In this document: in pieces, positions 43,678 through 52,436 of the stretch | How the letters are laid out: each line of letters begins with the position of its first letter | How positions within the stretch are numbered: position 1 is the stretch's first letter | Assembly (NCBI RefSeq): GCF_014850955.1 | Contig: NZ_JACXSS010000001.1 | Coordinates: 1,426,001 to 1,490,000 of the forward strand | Source of the DNA: Methylomonas albis | GTDB lineage: Bacteria > Pseudomonadota > Gammaproteobacteria > Methylococcales > Methylomonadaceae | DNA length: 64,000 nucleotides | Reading direction: 5' to 3' | Made by a program: the position numbers and the translations under genes | Notes under the pieces: generated by a model | The model's database searches: none | The model's input: the letters and a program-made list of their open reading frames with translations, nothing else | What the model was told of the DNA's origin: nothing

Positions 43678-44775
43678 ATGATCAAAACAAAACTAGCAAA
43701 AGCGATTTCGCTGGCGGTTGCAGGTATGGCTCTATCAGCTACTGCGTCGGCGACCGTCACAACCATGTACAACGCGACGACTGGTGTCGACGGATCTGTC
43801 GCTGCCGGCACGACGAATCCGAATGCGTATCAGTCGGTTGATGCAAATAACAATCCGATTACGATTCGGGACCCCTCATATCTCGGCCAGACGGATGGTT
43901 GGAGCAACGGTGCCGGTGAGCAGACATTAGGGGGCGCTACGACGCCAGCGGTATCCGGCTGGACCAATCCGACCACAGGCGTCACCTATGCCGCCGGAGC
44001 ACGAGTACCGGTTGGTTACTATGCTACTCAAAATTGGGTGGGAACCGGTAGTCCAAGTACGGCAGCGTTTGGTTATGACGGTGCGCACATGAACTGGGGT
44101 ATCAACATAACCGGCGGTAACGGCGGTACCGGTACCATTTCGGCGGCGGATTCCTTTGCAAACTACGGCATTTATGCGGATCTCGATACCGCTAAAGGTG
44201 CTTGGGCAGCTACCAATACGGGCGGTGCGCAAGCTGGTTGGCGCCACGACCTAGACGTCGGATTGTTCAAGTCCGATACTTCCGGTACTGTGACTCTTAC
44301 TGCGCAAGGCATTCTGAATCCTAATGCCCAATTTGGCTTCACTGTATTTCATGGCATGGATCACACCACCGGCTATATGCACCACGTTTCCTGGAATGCC
44401 AACAACAATACCACTGGCATAACTGATCTCTCCAATCCTTACATCGGCGGTACAAACCCGCTTAACAATGGCACAAACTCCGGAACCGGCTTAACAACGG
44501 CCGAAATTGTTGCTGCCAGCGTTGGGGTTCTGAGTACGACAGACCCTTTCACCGGCACTACCAACATGAACACCATTACGTTTAATGCTGTCGCCGGCGA
44601 ATATTACACCATCTTCCTGGGTGGCTATATGGGCGGAGCTTGGCAAACAACGACTGACGGCTATTCTTTGACTGTCTCTCAAGTGCCAGTCCCTGGCGCA
44701 GTCTGGCTGTTCGGCAGTGCAATGGCTGGCCTGATCGGTTTTGGCGGTCGTCGTAAAGCTGCAGTAGCTGTCTAA
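43678..44775 (+). CDS. VPLPA-CTERM-like surface protein 2 (exosortase substrate)
   Basis: A 365-residue exported protein. The signal peptide spans about residues 1-25 (AVAGMALSATASA). The body is Thr/Gly/Asn-rich. Segments shared with protein 3 include FGYDGAHMNWGI, YGIYADLDTAKGAW, GWRHDLDVGLFKSD, and FGFTVFHGMD ... HHVSWN. The sorting signal VPVPGAVWLFGSAMAGLIGF and GGRRKA is the same as in proteins 1 and 3. Compared with protein 3 it has extra Gly/Thr-rich material near the N-terminus (about residues 40-115). The start is the ATG at 43678 after TAAGGT. Domain function is unknown. Confidence 0.87.
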   Translation: MIKTKLAKAISLAVAGMALSATASATVTTMYNATTGVDGSVAAGTTNPNAYQSVDANNNPITIRDPSYLGQTDGWSNGAGEQTLGGATTPAVSGWTNPTTGVTYAAGARVPVGYYATQNWVGTGSPSTAAFGYDGAHMNWGINITGGNGGTGTISAADSFANYGIYADLDTAKGAWAATNTGGAQAGWRHDLDVGLFKSDTSGTVTLTAQGILNPNAQFGFTVFHGMDHTTGYMHHVSWNANNNTTGITDLSNPYIGGTNPLNNGTNSGTGLTTAEIVAASVGVLSTTDPFTGTTNMNTITFNAVAGEYYTIFLGGYMGGAWQTTTDGYSLTVSQVPVPGAVWLFGSAMAGLIGFGGRRKAAVAV

Positions 44776-44890
44776 AGAAGGCTGTTAGTTGTAAAACTGA
44801 TGGTTTGTAGCGCAAGGAATATAGTTTTAGGATTAGTCAGGAAGATTCGCCACGGATGGCGTTTTATTGATAAGTCTGCTCAAGACTAGG
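44776..44890 (+). repeat. Post-gene conserved block, copy 2 of 3
   Basis: Contains GCGCAAGGAAT and the shared CAGGAAGATTCGCCACGGAT segment; the first 35 bases have drifted from copies 1 and 3. Confidence 0.68.
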
Positions 44891-44929
44891 CGTAGCTAGA
44901 GCATGCAATCAGCGCCAACAGCGGCGGGG

Positions 44930-45220
44930 TGTCACTGTCAGTCTATCGTCGTTGGCGGGCGCACACCCAAGGCTTTAGCCGAATTCGGTTGGATCAACAC
45001 CGCTTCGGATAATCTCAAAACCAGCTTCGACTTTGTCAAGTACGACATTCGCTACTTGGCTGCATTTGTGTATCGGTTTAACCGGGCTTCCACTTGGCAG
45101 CTTGACCTATGCGTTTATTCCTTACCACCGTCAATATCGGGCCCCGCCAATTGAGCTGGCTTCGTGAAGTTGAAGGAGCATTCAAATCAGGGTGTGGGCC
45201 TATGCAGGGCATCAGCCTGC
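44930..45220 (+). pseudogene. Decayed IS1595-type transposase C-terminus, copy 2
   Basis: Reads VVGGRTPKALAEFGWINTAS, then LKTSFDFVKYDIRYLAAFVY and RFNRASTWQLDL. The transposase continues in another frame from about 45109 as FLTTVNIGPRQLSWLREVEGA, so a frameshift lies in between. It matches the IS1595-family ending (GGRKPKxLPEFxWINTxLGNLKT ... YRFNRRFDL ... RLLVAAVNxxPRPxRWLxxAE). Compared with copy 1 it lacks 21 bases (7 codons, FGGACRA in copy 1). No terminal inverted repeats or target duplication were found. Confidence 0.75.
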
Positions 45221-45320
45221 CAGCAGAGTACGGGTCGACAGATGGTCAGGGGAATCGTAATTATGTTATTTCACTTATTTTTTCTGAGCTAAATCACCGG
45301 TTTTTACTGGGTGCCTAGAA

Positions 45321-45333
45321 TAAGTAAACTCTA
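45321..45333. promoter_or_regulatory. Possible activator element before VPLPA-type gene 3
   Basis: TAAGTAAACTCTA, identical to the element at 43521-43533 and at the same distance from the sigma-54 promoter candidate. Confidence 0.3.
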
Positions 45334-45361
45334 ATTGTTTGTAATTTATACGTTTTATAAG

Positions 45362-45377
45362 TGGCATAAGGATTGCC
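45362..45377 (+). promoter_or_regulatory. Sigma-54 promoter candidate for VPLPA-type gene 3
   Basis: TGGCATAAGGATTGCC, the same core as before gene 2 with the last base changed. The predicted leader is about 92 bases. Confidence 0.72.
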
Positions 45378-45479
45378 TTATCGAGACAGGCGTCTGTCGG
45401 TTATGGCTTACAGGTTTGTTTGCCGTGTATGTAGCCTAAGGTGCTTTCTCCCCTAACTTTAGATGTAAGGTAAAAACGT

Positions 45480-46415
45480 ATGATCAACACAAAATTGGCT
45501 AAGGCTGTTTCTTTAGCTGTTGCCGGCGTGGCGCTGTCAGCGGGTTCGACCAGCGCATTGGCGTCAACCACGATGTATAACACTTTCAATGCATTTGGCT
45601 CTGCTCAAGCAACCGATGCTAATTCGACTGGCACACAACCCACTACAGATGGTTGGACACATTTATATGATGGGGCTGATGTTAATACTGTAGCCACTGG
45701 TGTGGAAAGTAAAGGGCATTTGGGTACGGTTGTGCCTTGGGTAGGCACTACAGGCGGCGCTCAACCATTTGGGTACACTGGGTCTGCTCCTCTAAACTGG
45801 GCAATTCAACTGGGCTCTGCTTCCGATAGCGGCGTAATTTCCCAGGCTGATTCGACCAAGTACGGCATCTTTGCGGATATTGATACTGCCAAGGGTGCAT
45901 GGAGCGACGCTTCTCTCAGCGGCGCTTCCGGTTGGAGGCATAATATCGATATCGGTTTGTTCAAGGCGGATGTTGCTACCGACGTGAAATTAAGCGCTGC
46001 TGGTTTGACCCAAGCAGGCACCAACTTCGGTTTTACCATTTTTAAAGGATTGGATACCTTGCAGGGCGATTATGGGCATCATGGGAGTTGGAACAACGGT
46101 AACAATTCAGCAGGTGTAACGTCTACCTCATTGTTTTCTGCTGCGACTTCGTTTACCACTGCGGATATCGTTGCCTACAGTGTGGGTGGAGCAACGCCTA
46201 GCAATATCAACGATATTATCTTCCATGCGGATGCCGGCCAAGTTTATACCATCGTTTTGGGTGGCTATCGCAATGGCGCCTGGGGTAATACTGGTGACGG
46301 CTATGTCTTAAACGTTCAAGCGGTTCCAGTGCCCGGCGCTGTTTGGTTGTTCGGTAGTGCAATGGCTGGCCTGATCGGCTTTGGCGGTCGTCGTAAAGCG
46401 GCGGTAACCGCTTAA
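45480..46415 (+). CDS. VPLPA-CTERM-like surface protein 3 (exosortase substrate)
   Basis: A 311-residue exported protein and the closest relative of protein 2. The signal peptide spans about residues 1-29 (cleavage near ALA-STT). It shares LNWAIQ, YGIFADIDTAKGAW, GWRHNIDIGLFKAD, and FGFTIFKGLD ... HHGSWNN with protein 2 and ends in VPVPGAVWLFGSAMAGLIGF plus GGRRKAAVTA. The C-terminus is nearly identical to that of protein 1 at the DNA level as well, which hints at recent conversion or strong constraint. Very few cysteines and charges, in line with a surface-displayed, possibly glycosylated protein. Confidence 0.87.
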   Translation: MINTKLAKAVSLAVAGVALSAGSTSALASTTMYNTFNAFGSAQATDANSTGTQPTTDGWTHLYDGADVNTVATGVESKGHLGTVVPWVGTTGGAQPFGYTGSAPLNWAIQLGSASDSGVISQADSTKYGIFADIDTAKGAWSDASLSGASGWRHNIDIGLFKADVATDVKLSAAGLTQAGTNFGFTIFKGLDTLQGDYGHHGSWNNGNNSAGVTSTSLFSAATSFTTADIVAYSVGGATPSNINDIIFHADAGQVYTIVLGGYRNGAWGNTGDGYVLNVQAVPVPGAVWLFGSAMAGLIGFGGRRKAAVTA

Positions 46416-46540
46416 AGTCGGAAAGGTTGCTGCAAATCTGAGGTTTTGTAGTGTAAGGGATTGTAGGTTCAGGATTAATCAGGAAGATTCGCCACGGACG
46501 GCGTCTTTGTAGATAGGTCTGCCAAGGACTTGGTGGACCT
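46416..46540 (+). repeat. Post-gene conserved block, copy 3 of 3
   Basis: Close to copy 1 throughout (AAGTCGGAAA, GGATTAATCAGGAAGATTCG, GTAGATAGGTCTGC). It marks the right end of the duplicated array. Confidence 0.7.
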
Positions 46541-46721
46541 ATTTCATTCAGTAGGCTTGACACCACCATGTCTCGGGCTACTGCTGTAATAGCCATTAAA
46601 TTCTAAGCATACCCTTTTGCTATACTCTCATTATTTTTGAGGGGGGATGTTCGTGCTCAATGTCGCAATGATGGTTGCAAAACGCTCTGTGTTCTTGCTG
46701 CCCGACTGGTTTTAAAAGCAG
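46416..46721. other. 306-base region between VPLPA-type gene 3 and waaA
   Basis: The first 125 bases are copy 3 of the post-gene block; after AAGGACTTGGTGGACC the similarity to the other copies ends. A TATACT box with a weak -35 lies near 46621 and could drive waaA. No transposase remains are seen here. Confidence 0.6.
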
Positions 46722-47981
46722 ATGCGTCAGCTCTATACCCTGGTCTTCGGTCTGATTTTACCTGTCGTATTGCTTCGGCTTTACCGGCGTGGACGCAAAG
46801 CACCCGCCTATCGGCAGCGCTGGCGTGAGCGCTTGGGTATCTATTCCACTAAGTCCAAGCGCAATGTCATCTGGTTGCACGCTGTTTCGGTGGGGGAAGC
46901 GGAAGCGGCTTTTCCATTGATTAAGCTGTTGCAGGCTAAATATCCGGATATGCCGATATTGGTTACCACCACCACGCCCACCGGTTCGGCACGAGTGCAA
47001 GCAGTGCTGGCCGACCAAGTCGAACATGTCTATCTGCCTTATGATTTACCATTTATAGTCGAGCGCTTTCTTAAGCATTTTCGGCCAAGGCTGGCGGTAA
47101 TCATGGAAAAGGAGATCTGGCCGAATTTGTTTGCCGCTTGCGCGGCGCATGCGATTCCACTGTTTGTGATCAATGCGCGATTGTCCGAGCGATCAGCCCG
47201 TTCTTATCGAAAAATCCCGCTGTTGGTAAAACCCGCTTTGGCTTGCGTGAACACGATTGCCGTGCAAACCGGGGAAGATCGCTTGCGGTTTATCGGAATC
47301 GGTGCTGAATCCGCGCAAGTGCAGGTGTTGGGGAATATCAAGTTTGACGTGACTATAGATGCCGATACGATCAATGCAGGGCTGGCACTGAAGCAACAGT
47401 TATTTGCCCAACGTTGGGTTTTGATTATCGCCAGCACCCATCAAGGCGAAGAGGAGGTTTTTTTTGATCTCTACCCAGCTCTGAAGGCTAGCATACCTGA
47501 GTTGTTACTGTTGATCGTGCCGCGTCATCCCGAACGTTTTCAATCGGTGAAAAAGCTTTGTGAACAGCGCGAGTTGGCTGTGCTGATGCGTAGTGAGCAG
47601 CGGGCCTGCCACGATCAAACCGATGTCTATATCGGCGATAGTATGGGCGAGTTAAAAATGTTGTATGCCGTCGCCGATCTTGCTTTCGTGGGCGGCAGTT
47701 TGGTCGCGGTGGGTGGACACAATGTGCTGGAGCCGGCAGCGATTGGTGTGCCGGTATTATTTGGCCCTGAGATGTTTAATTTTCAGGAAATTGCCGAGCG
47801 AATTTTAGCCGCTGAAGGCGCTATACAGTGCACCGACAGCTCGTCCCTGATGGCTACGGTCATGCATTTGTATCGGGATGAGCCGTTTAGAAGTAGCCTG
47901 GCCGGCAATGGCAGGCTGTTTGTGCAGAATAATCAAGGGGCAACGGCTAAGGTAGCGGCTTTGCTCGAACAGAACTTGTAA
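46722..47981 (+). CDS. waaA: 3-deoxy-D-manno-octulosonic acid transferase WaaA
   Basis: A 419-residue GT30 glycosyltransferase that adds Kdo to lipid A precursor at the inner face of the cytoplasmic membrane. An N-terminal membrane anchor ([15 protein letters not shown]) is followed by [16 protein letters not shown], which holds the catalytic glutamate, then [21 protein letters not shown] and [12 protein letters not shown]. The C-terminal half contains [27 protein letters not shown] and [11 protein letters not shown]. Length and motifs are typical. The start ATG at 46722 follows AAAGCAG only, a weak ribosome binding site. Confidence 0.95.
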   Translation: MRQLYTLVFGLILPVVLLRLYRRGRKAPAYRQRWRERLGIYSTKSKRNVIWLHAVSVGEAEAAFPLIKLLQAKYPDMPILVTTTTPTGSARVQAVLADQVEHVYLPYDLPFIVERFLKHFRPRLAVIMEKEIWPNLFAACAAHAIPLFVINARLSERSARSYRKIPLLVKPALACVNTIAVQTGEDRLRFIGIGAESAQVQVLGNIKFDVTIDADTINAGLALKQQLFAQRWVLIIASTHQGEEEVFFDLYPALKASIPELLLLIVPRHPERFQSVKKLCEQRELAVLMRSEQRACHDQTDVYIGDSMGELKMLYAVADLAFVGGSLVAVGGHNVLEPAAIGVPVLFGPEMFNFQEIAERILAAEGAIQCTDSSSLMATVMHLYRDEPFRSSLAGNGRLFVQNNQGATAKVAALLEQNL

Positions 47982-48079
47982 GTTTTGCCGAAAGAGGCGG
48001 GTGGTTTGCAGGGAACTGCGTGGTTTTTTCCGTTATAATTCGCCTGTTTTTTAATTTGTATAAAGGTGTGAAGCGCGTT

Positions 48080-49291
48080 ATGTCCGATATTAAAAAAGTG
48101 GTGTTGGCCTATTCCGGTGGATTGGATACCTCGGTTATTTTGAAGTGGCTGCAAGATGTCTATCAATGCGAAGTGGTGACATTTACCGCCGACATCGGCC
48201 AAGGCGAGGAGTTGGAGCCGGCCCGAGCCAAGGCGACCGCCGCAGGCATCAAGGAAATTTATATCGACGATTTACGCGAAGAGTTTGCCCGTGATTTCGT
48301 GTTTCCCATGTTCCGCGCCAATACTGTTTACGAAGGCGAGTATCTGCTCGGTACGTCGATTGCGCGGCCGCTAATTGCTAAGCGTTTGATCGAAATTGCC
48401 AACGAAACCGGTGCCGAGGCGGTTTCGCACGGGGCGACCGGTAAAGGTAACGACCAAGTGCGCTTTGAATTGGGCGCTTATGCCTTGCGTCCGGATATTA
48501 AAATCATTGCACCATGGCGCGAATGGGATTTGAACTCCCGGCAGAAACTGCTGGACTATGCCGAACAGCATGGCATTTCCGTAGAAATGAAAAAGGGTAA
48601 AACCTCGCCTTATTCCATGGATGCCAACTCGCTGCATATTTCTTACGAAGGCCGGATTCTGGAAAATCCCTGGACGGAGCCCGAAGAAGATATGTGGCGC
48701 TGGACCGTATCCCCGGAAAATGCGCCTGACAAAGCCACTTATATCGAGCTGACGTACCAAAACGGTGACATCGTTGCCATTGACGATGTGCCGCATACGC
48801 CGCATCAAGTAATGGAGAAACTGAACAAAATCGCCGGTGCCAACGGCGTGGGTCGTTTGGACATCGTCGAGAACCGTTATGTCGGCATGAAGTCCAGAGG
48901 CTGCTACGAAACGCCGGCCGGCACCGTGATGTTGAGAGCGCATCGAGCAATCGAATCGCTGACGCTGGACCGCGAAGTGGCACATTTGAAAGACGAGTTG
49001 ATGCCGCGCTATGCCTCCTTGATTTATAACGGTTACTGGTGGAGTCCGGAACGGGCAATGCTGCAAACCATGATCGACGCTTCGCAGGTCAACGTTAACG
49101 GTAAGGTCCGGGTGAAATTGTATAAAGGCAATGTGATTGTGGTTGGTCGGGCTTCGGAAACCAATAGTTTGTTCGATGAAAATATCGCCACTTTTGAAGA
49201 AGATGGCGGCGCTTACAACCAAAAAGATGCCGAAGGCTTTATCAAACTGAACGCTTTGAGAATGCGGATTGCTGCTAAAAAAGGTCGCTGA
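48080..49291 (+). CDS. argG: Argininosuccinate synthase ArgG
   Basis: A 403-residue enzyme joining citrulline and aspartate with ATP. The N-terminal P-loop-like [10 protein letters not shown] is at about residues 10-19, followed by [15 protein letters not shown], the ATP/citrulline segments, [14 protein letters not shown] and [10 protein letters not shown]. The ATG at 48080 is chosen by family length; the frame is open 20 codons upstream. A perfect TATAAT lies at 48034-48039, with no clear -35. The gene stands alone, separate from the other arg genes. Confidence 0.96.
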   Translation: MSDIKKVVLAYSGGLDTSVILKWLQDVYQCEVVTFTADIGQGEELEPARAKATAAGIKEIYIDDLREEFARDFVFPMFRANTVYEGEYLLGTSIARPLIAKRLIEIANETGAEAVSHGATGKGNDQVRFELGAYALRPDIKIIAPWREWDLNSRQKLLDYAEQHGISVEMKKGKTSPYSMDANSLHISYEGRILENPWTEPEEDMWRWTVSPENAPDKATYIELTYQNGDIVAIDDVPHTPHQVMEKLNKIAGANGVGRLDIVENRYVGMKSRGCYETPAGTVMLRAHRAIESLTLDREVAHLKDELMPRYASLIYNGYWWSPERAMLQTMIDASQVNVNGKVRVKLYKGNVIVVGRASETNSLFDENIATFEEDGGAYNQKDAEGFIKLNALRMRIAAKKGR

Positions 49292-49435
49292 TTGCGGTTT
49301 GTATAAAACAGGACATTTTTGATTTAGCTTGTATAATGCGCCGATGTATTTCCGTTGTGCATGTGGTTCCATTTAGGCGCCACATGCTCTGGTTAATATC
49401 AATAGAGCTTCCCGATTAGCAACACTAAAAGAATA

Positions 49436-50050
49436 ATGAGCGATATGCCTGAGATTAATCTGGATGATGTCAATACCGATAAGCATGAGATAGTCTATCT
49501 GCGCGCCCATCAGCATCAGGCGCTGATGAAGGCTAATCGCTTTTTGTTGATGCTGGTGTTGGCCTTGATGGCAGCGGTTTTTTTGTTGGGTTTTGTCTTA
49601 TTACCTAAGCAAAACCTGTTGACCGAAATGCAAAAAAATCAGGCTATCTCGACGGCTTATGCTACCCAGAATCCGGCGCTATCCGCCGAAATCAGCGCGT
49701 TGAAAGGCCAGTTGTTCGGTTTGTTAAGCGGTTCTATTGACAGCAAATTAAGATCTCTGGAAGAAAATATCAAAAAAGGTAGCGTCGCCGATTCCTTGGA
49801 TACCATTCAGGATTTGAAAGGCGATGTGAAAATACTGACCACTTATTCTGTCGATCCGCCGGCTAAGGTTGAAGGCGCGACTGTCAATCAGGCTCTGATC
49901 AAAGAATTGAATGACATTAAGGATTTGGTATATCTGACTTTTGTCTCTTGCGGGCTGATGATCGCGGCGTTTGCCGGGGTTTGGTTGCGCAGCCGCTATC
50001 GCTTAACCCAGCAACGTAGCCCGCAGGCTTATCTCGGTCGTCAAGACTAG
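49436..50050 (+). CDS. Hypothetical protein with two membrane segments
   Basis: A 204-residue protein I do not recognise. A short cytosolic N-terminus is followed by a first membrane segment at about 36-57 (FLLMLVLALMAAVFLLGFVLL), then a roughly 100-residue region with helical heptad-like stretches (LSAEISALKGQLFGLLSGSIDSKLRSLEENIKKG), and a second membrane segment at about 164-185 (YLTFVSCGLMIAAFAGVWL), ending with a basic tail. This topology leaves a mid-size periplasmic coiled domain. A TATAAT at 49332-49337 may be its promoter. A bidirectional terminator follows. Confidence 0.65.
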   Translation: MSDMPEINLDDVNTDKHEIVYLRAHQHQALMKANRFLLMLVLALMAAVFLLGFVLLPKQNLLTEMQKNQAISTAYATQNPALSAEISALKGQLFGLLSGSIDSKLRSLEENIKKGSVADSLDTIQDLKGDVKILTTYSVDPPAKVEGATVNQALIKELNDIKDLVYLTFVSCGLMIAAFAGVWLRSRYRLTQQRSPQAYLGRQD

Positions 50051-50071
50051 CCGGCTTTTACAGTTACCATA

Positions 50072-50107
50072 AAAAAGCCGCTGTCCCGTGAGGGGCAGCG
50101 GCTTTTT
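50072..50107. terminator. Bidirectional terminator between the membrane protein and cytochrome c genes
   Basis: A 16-base stem, AAAAAGCCGCTGTCCC / GGGGCAGCGGCTTTTT, with one G-T wobble and a 4-base loop, and A5/T5 ends. It serves both converging genes. Confidence 0.88.
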
Positions 50108-50127
50108 GTTTGCCTGGAAGGCTACGA

Positions 50128-50463
50128 TTATTTTTTCAGATATTCGTAAACTGCATCGATCGCTTGGTCTTCGGTGTAACCTGATTTTTTCACAGGACCG
50201 ATTTCCATGATGGCTGCAACAGCTTTAGGCATACCATTTTTGCCTTCTTTTAAAACTTTGGCGAATTGGTCTTTAGGCAGTTTGCCGGCGCCGATCAAAG
50301 CCGATAATTGTGGGTTGGAAGCGATGTCATGGCAAGCGCCGCAACCACGACCGAAAGCACGCTCATAAATTTTTGCGCCGATTTCTTCCGCTTCGTTAGC
50401 TGCAACTTGACCGCTGATAGCGATTAAGGTCGCGCCTACTAATAAACCGAATGACTTTTTCAT
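50128..50463 (-). CDS. Small periplasmic c-type cytochrome
   Basis: A 111-residue class I cytochrome c. The signal peptide spans residues 1-22 (cleavage after VAA). The haem site is C41-x-x-C44-H45 (CGACH), and the likely sixth ligand is M78 in NGMPKAV. It is a soluble electron carrier of the periplasm. The family is broad, so the redox partners (for example a methanol dehydrogenase chain or a terminal oxidase) cannot be named. It is monocistronic. Confidence 0.87.
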   Translation of the reverse strand: MKKSFGLLVGATLIAISGQVAANEAEEIGAKIYERAFGRGCGACHDIASNPQLSALIGAGKLPKDQFAKVLKEGKNGMPKAVAAIMEIGPVKKSGYTEDQAIDAVYEYLKK

Positions 50464-50671
50464 ATGATTCTCTCGTTGTGTTAAAAAAAAAGAACTGCAT
50501 ATTGTTATTTGAATAAGCAGTTGATTGGGAAATTAAGCGGGTAAAGGATAGGGAACTTTAGCGAAAAATTCAATCGATTTTCTCTTTTGCTTCAGTCTTT
50601 ACCGGGCTTGCGGACTGATTTTTCCAGGTAAAACTTAATATTGCCTGAATTAGGGAAAAATTCATGTAGGT

Positions 50672-52063
50672 CTAGTTGGGATTGGGTTGAAACCATTCTA
50701 ACTGTTTGCGCAGACGCACTACCGTGCCGACGATAATCAAGGTTGGCGGTTTGATGTCGGCGTTTTCAACGCGTTTGGGCATATCGCCCAAAGTGCCGGT
50801 AATTACCCGTTGATGACGGGTAGTGCCTTGCTGAATCAGCGCAATCGGCTGTTCGGCCGGGCAGCCGTGCTCGATCAACGATTGGCAGATAGTCTCCAGG
50901 CCGACTAGACCCATATAAATCACAATGGTCTGATTCGGCGCAGCTAACTGGCTCCAATTTAGATTGATATTGCCGTCTTTCAAATGTCCGGTCACGAAGG
51001 TACAAGACTGGGCATGATCGCGGTGGGTTAACGGAATTCCGGCGTAACTGGCGCAACCGGCTGCGGCGGTAATGCCGGGCACGACCTGAAATTGAATGCC
51101 TTGTTGCATTAGTGTTTCGATTTCCTCGCCGCCACGGCCGAAAATAAACGGATCGCCGCCTTTCAAACGTGCGACGCGTTTGCCCGACAGGGCCAGATTC
51201 GCCAGCAGCTCGTTAATCGATTCTTGCGGTAAGCTGTGATTGCTGCGTTGTTTGCCCACGTAGATTTTTTCGGCGTCACGGCGAGCCATTTCCAATATCT
51301 CCTGGGACACCAGCCTATCGTAGACAATCACATCCGCTTGCTGCATTAATCTCAGGGCTCGGAATGTCAGCAAATCAGGATCTCCGGGACCGGCGCCGAT
51401 CAGATACACCTCGCCGCGATGCTGTGTCTGCTCCGCGGCATCGAGTTTGGCTTGCAATTCTGTTGCAGCTTGTTCGCGATGGCCGGAGAACACTAATTCG
51501 GCGATATGTCCCTGCAATGCGTCCTCCCAAAAGACCCGGCGGCGGTTGGGCTCTTTTAGTCTATCCTTGACCAATGCTCGAAAATCCTCGGCAAACTGCG
51601 CTAGCAGCCCGAACGCGGCAGGAATGGCGCTTTCTACCTTGGAGCGTAGCAAGCGCGCCAGCACCGGCGACACGCCGCCAGACGACACGGCGACGATTAG
51701 TGGTGAGCGATCAACAATCGCTGGAAAGATAAAACTGCACAAATCGGGATTGTCGACGACATTCACCGGAATATTCTGAGATGTGGCGGCCTGAGCAACT
51801 GCTTCGTTGATCGTGCGCCGGTCGGTGGCAGATATGACTACGCGCATGCCGTTCACATCGTCTGCTGCAAAGGCTTTTTCTTGGATAACTAAGCGATTAT
51901 CTCGGCCCATCTCTGCGACGCTGGTGCCAATATCCAGAGCCACCACCGTAATCCTCGCCCCGGCCTTTGCTAAGAGCTCGATTTTACGCGAGGCGATTTC
52001 GCCGGCCCCTACTACTAGGCATGGCTGGTCTTTTAGTTTTAAGAAAAGCGGGAAGTAATCCAT
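50672..52063 (-). CDS. cysG: Siroheme synthase CysG (trifunctional)
   Basis: A 463-residue fusion of the precorrin-2 dehydrogenase/ferrochelatase domain and the uroporphyrinogen III methyltransferase domain. The N-terminal half has the Rossmann VVGAGEIASRKIELLAKAGA, ISATDRR and NVVDNPDLCSFIFPAIVDRSPL. The C-terminal half starts near residue 217 with VYLIGAGPGDPDLLTFRALR, followed by VYDRLVS, VARLKGGDPFIFGRGGEE and VPGITAAAGCASYAGIPLTHR. It makes siroheme for sulfite or nitrite reductase. It is divergent from tusA, a sulfur carrier, which suggests a small sulfur-assimilation neighbourhood. Confidence 0.95.
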   Translation of the reverse strand: MDYFPLFLKLKDQPCLVVGAGEIASRKIELLAKAGARITVVALDIGTSVAEMGRDNRLVIQEKAFAADDVNGMRVVISATDRRTINEAVAQAATSQNIPVNVVDNPDLCSFIFPAIVDRSPLIVAVSSGGVSPVLARLLRSKVESAIPAAFGLLAQFAEDFRALVKDRLKEPNRRRVFWEDALQGHIAELVFSGHREQAATELQAKLDAAEQTQHRGEVYLIGAGPGDPDLLTFRALRLMQQADVIVYDRLVSQEILEMARRDAEKIYVGKQRSNHSLPQESINELLANLALSGKRVARLKGGDPFIFGRGGEEIETLMQQGIQFQVVPGITAAAGCASYAGIPLTHRDHAQSCTFVTGHLKDGNINLNWSQLAAPNQTIVIYMGLVGLETICQSLIEHGCPAEQPIALIQQGTTRHQRVITGTLGDMPKRVENADIKPPTLIIVGTVVRLRKQLEWFQPNPN

Positions 52064-52125
52064 GGTGCTTGATTTTCGTGGTCTGGGGTTGGTGTTATTA
52101 TAAGCGTTGTCTAAGGAACAGTTGA

Positions 52126-52368
52126 GTGAGCATTAAAATGATCGAGTTTGATTTGGAAGTCGATGCCAGCGGATTGCAATGTCCGTTACCGTTACTGCGT
52201 TTGAAGAAGGCGATTATGGAAGTTGAAAGTGGCAGAGTAGTCAAAGTGATTGCCACCGATCCAGCCGCTCATCTGGATTTTGGTGTCTATATAGATCAGG
52301 CGGGGCATATTCCGCTGAGAATATTCAAGGAAGCCGACAAGCAAGTTTTCTTTATACAGAAAAAATAG
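52126..52368 (+). CDS. tusA: TusA-family sulfur carrier protein
   Basis: An 80-residue protein with the TusA signature: the sulfur-carrying cysteine at C19 in SGLQCPLPLLRLKKAI. TusA proteins accept persulfide sulfur and relay it, in E. coli towards 2-thiouridine in tRNA, and elsewhere towards sulfur oxidation or molybdenum cofactor synthesis. The start may be the GTG at 52126 (AAGGA 9 bases upstream) or the ATG at 52138. The predicted fold strand-helix-strand is as expected. Confidence 0.85.
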   Translation: MSIKMIEFDLEVDASGLQCPLPLLRLKKAIMEVESGRVVKVIATDPAAHLDFGVYIDQAGHIPLRIFKEADKQVFFIQKK

Positions 52369-52436
52369 AAGCGATTCAATATTGTCAGGGTTCAAGGTTC
52401 AAAATAGTGCGCTCTCTTGAATCGTAATCCCTGAGC

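Larger units (their letters stand above)
44776..45479. other. 704-base region between VPLPA-type genes 2 and 3
   Basis: It repeats the layout of the region after gene 1: a post-gene block (44776-44890), transposase remains (44943-45220), and the AT-rich promoter segment (45241-45479) with a sigma-54 match. There is no intact gene; open frames in it are the broken transposase. Confidence 0.75.

Noticed and set aside
44903-45318. Two short frames read as separate small genes
   Set aside because: They are consecutive pieces of one frameshifted transposase remnant.
46637-46828. Small plus-strand frame before and in waaA
   Set aside because: It overlaps the start of waaA in another frame and has no family match or good ribosome binding site.
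48371-49372. 333-codon open frame opposite argG
   Set aside because: Shadow of argG, low-information composition and no start signal.
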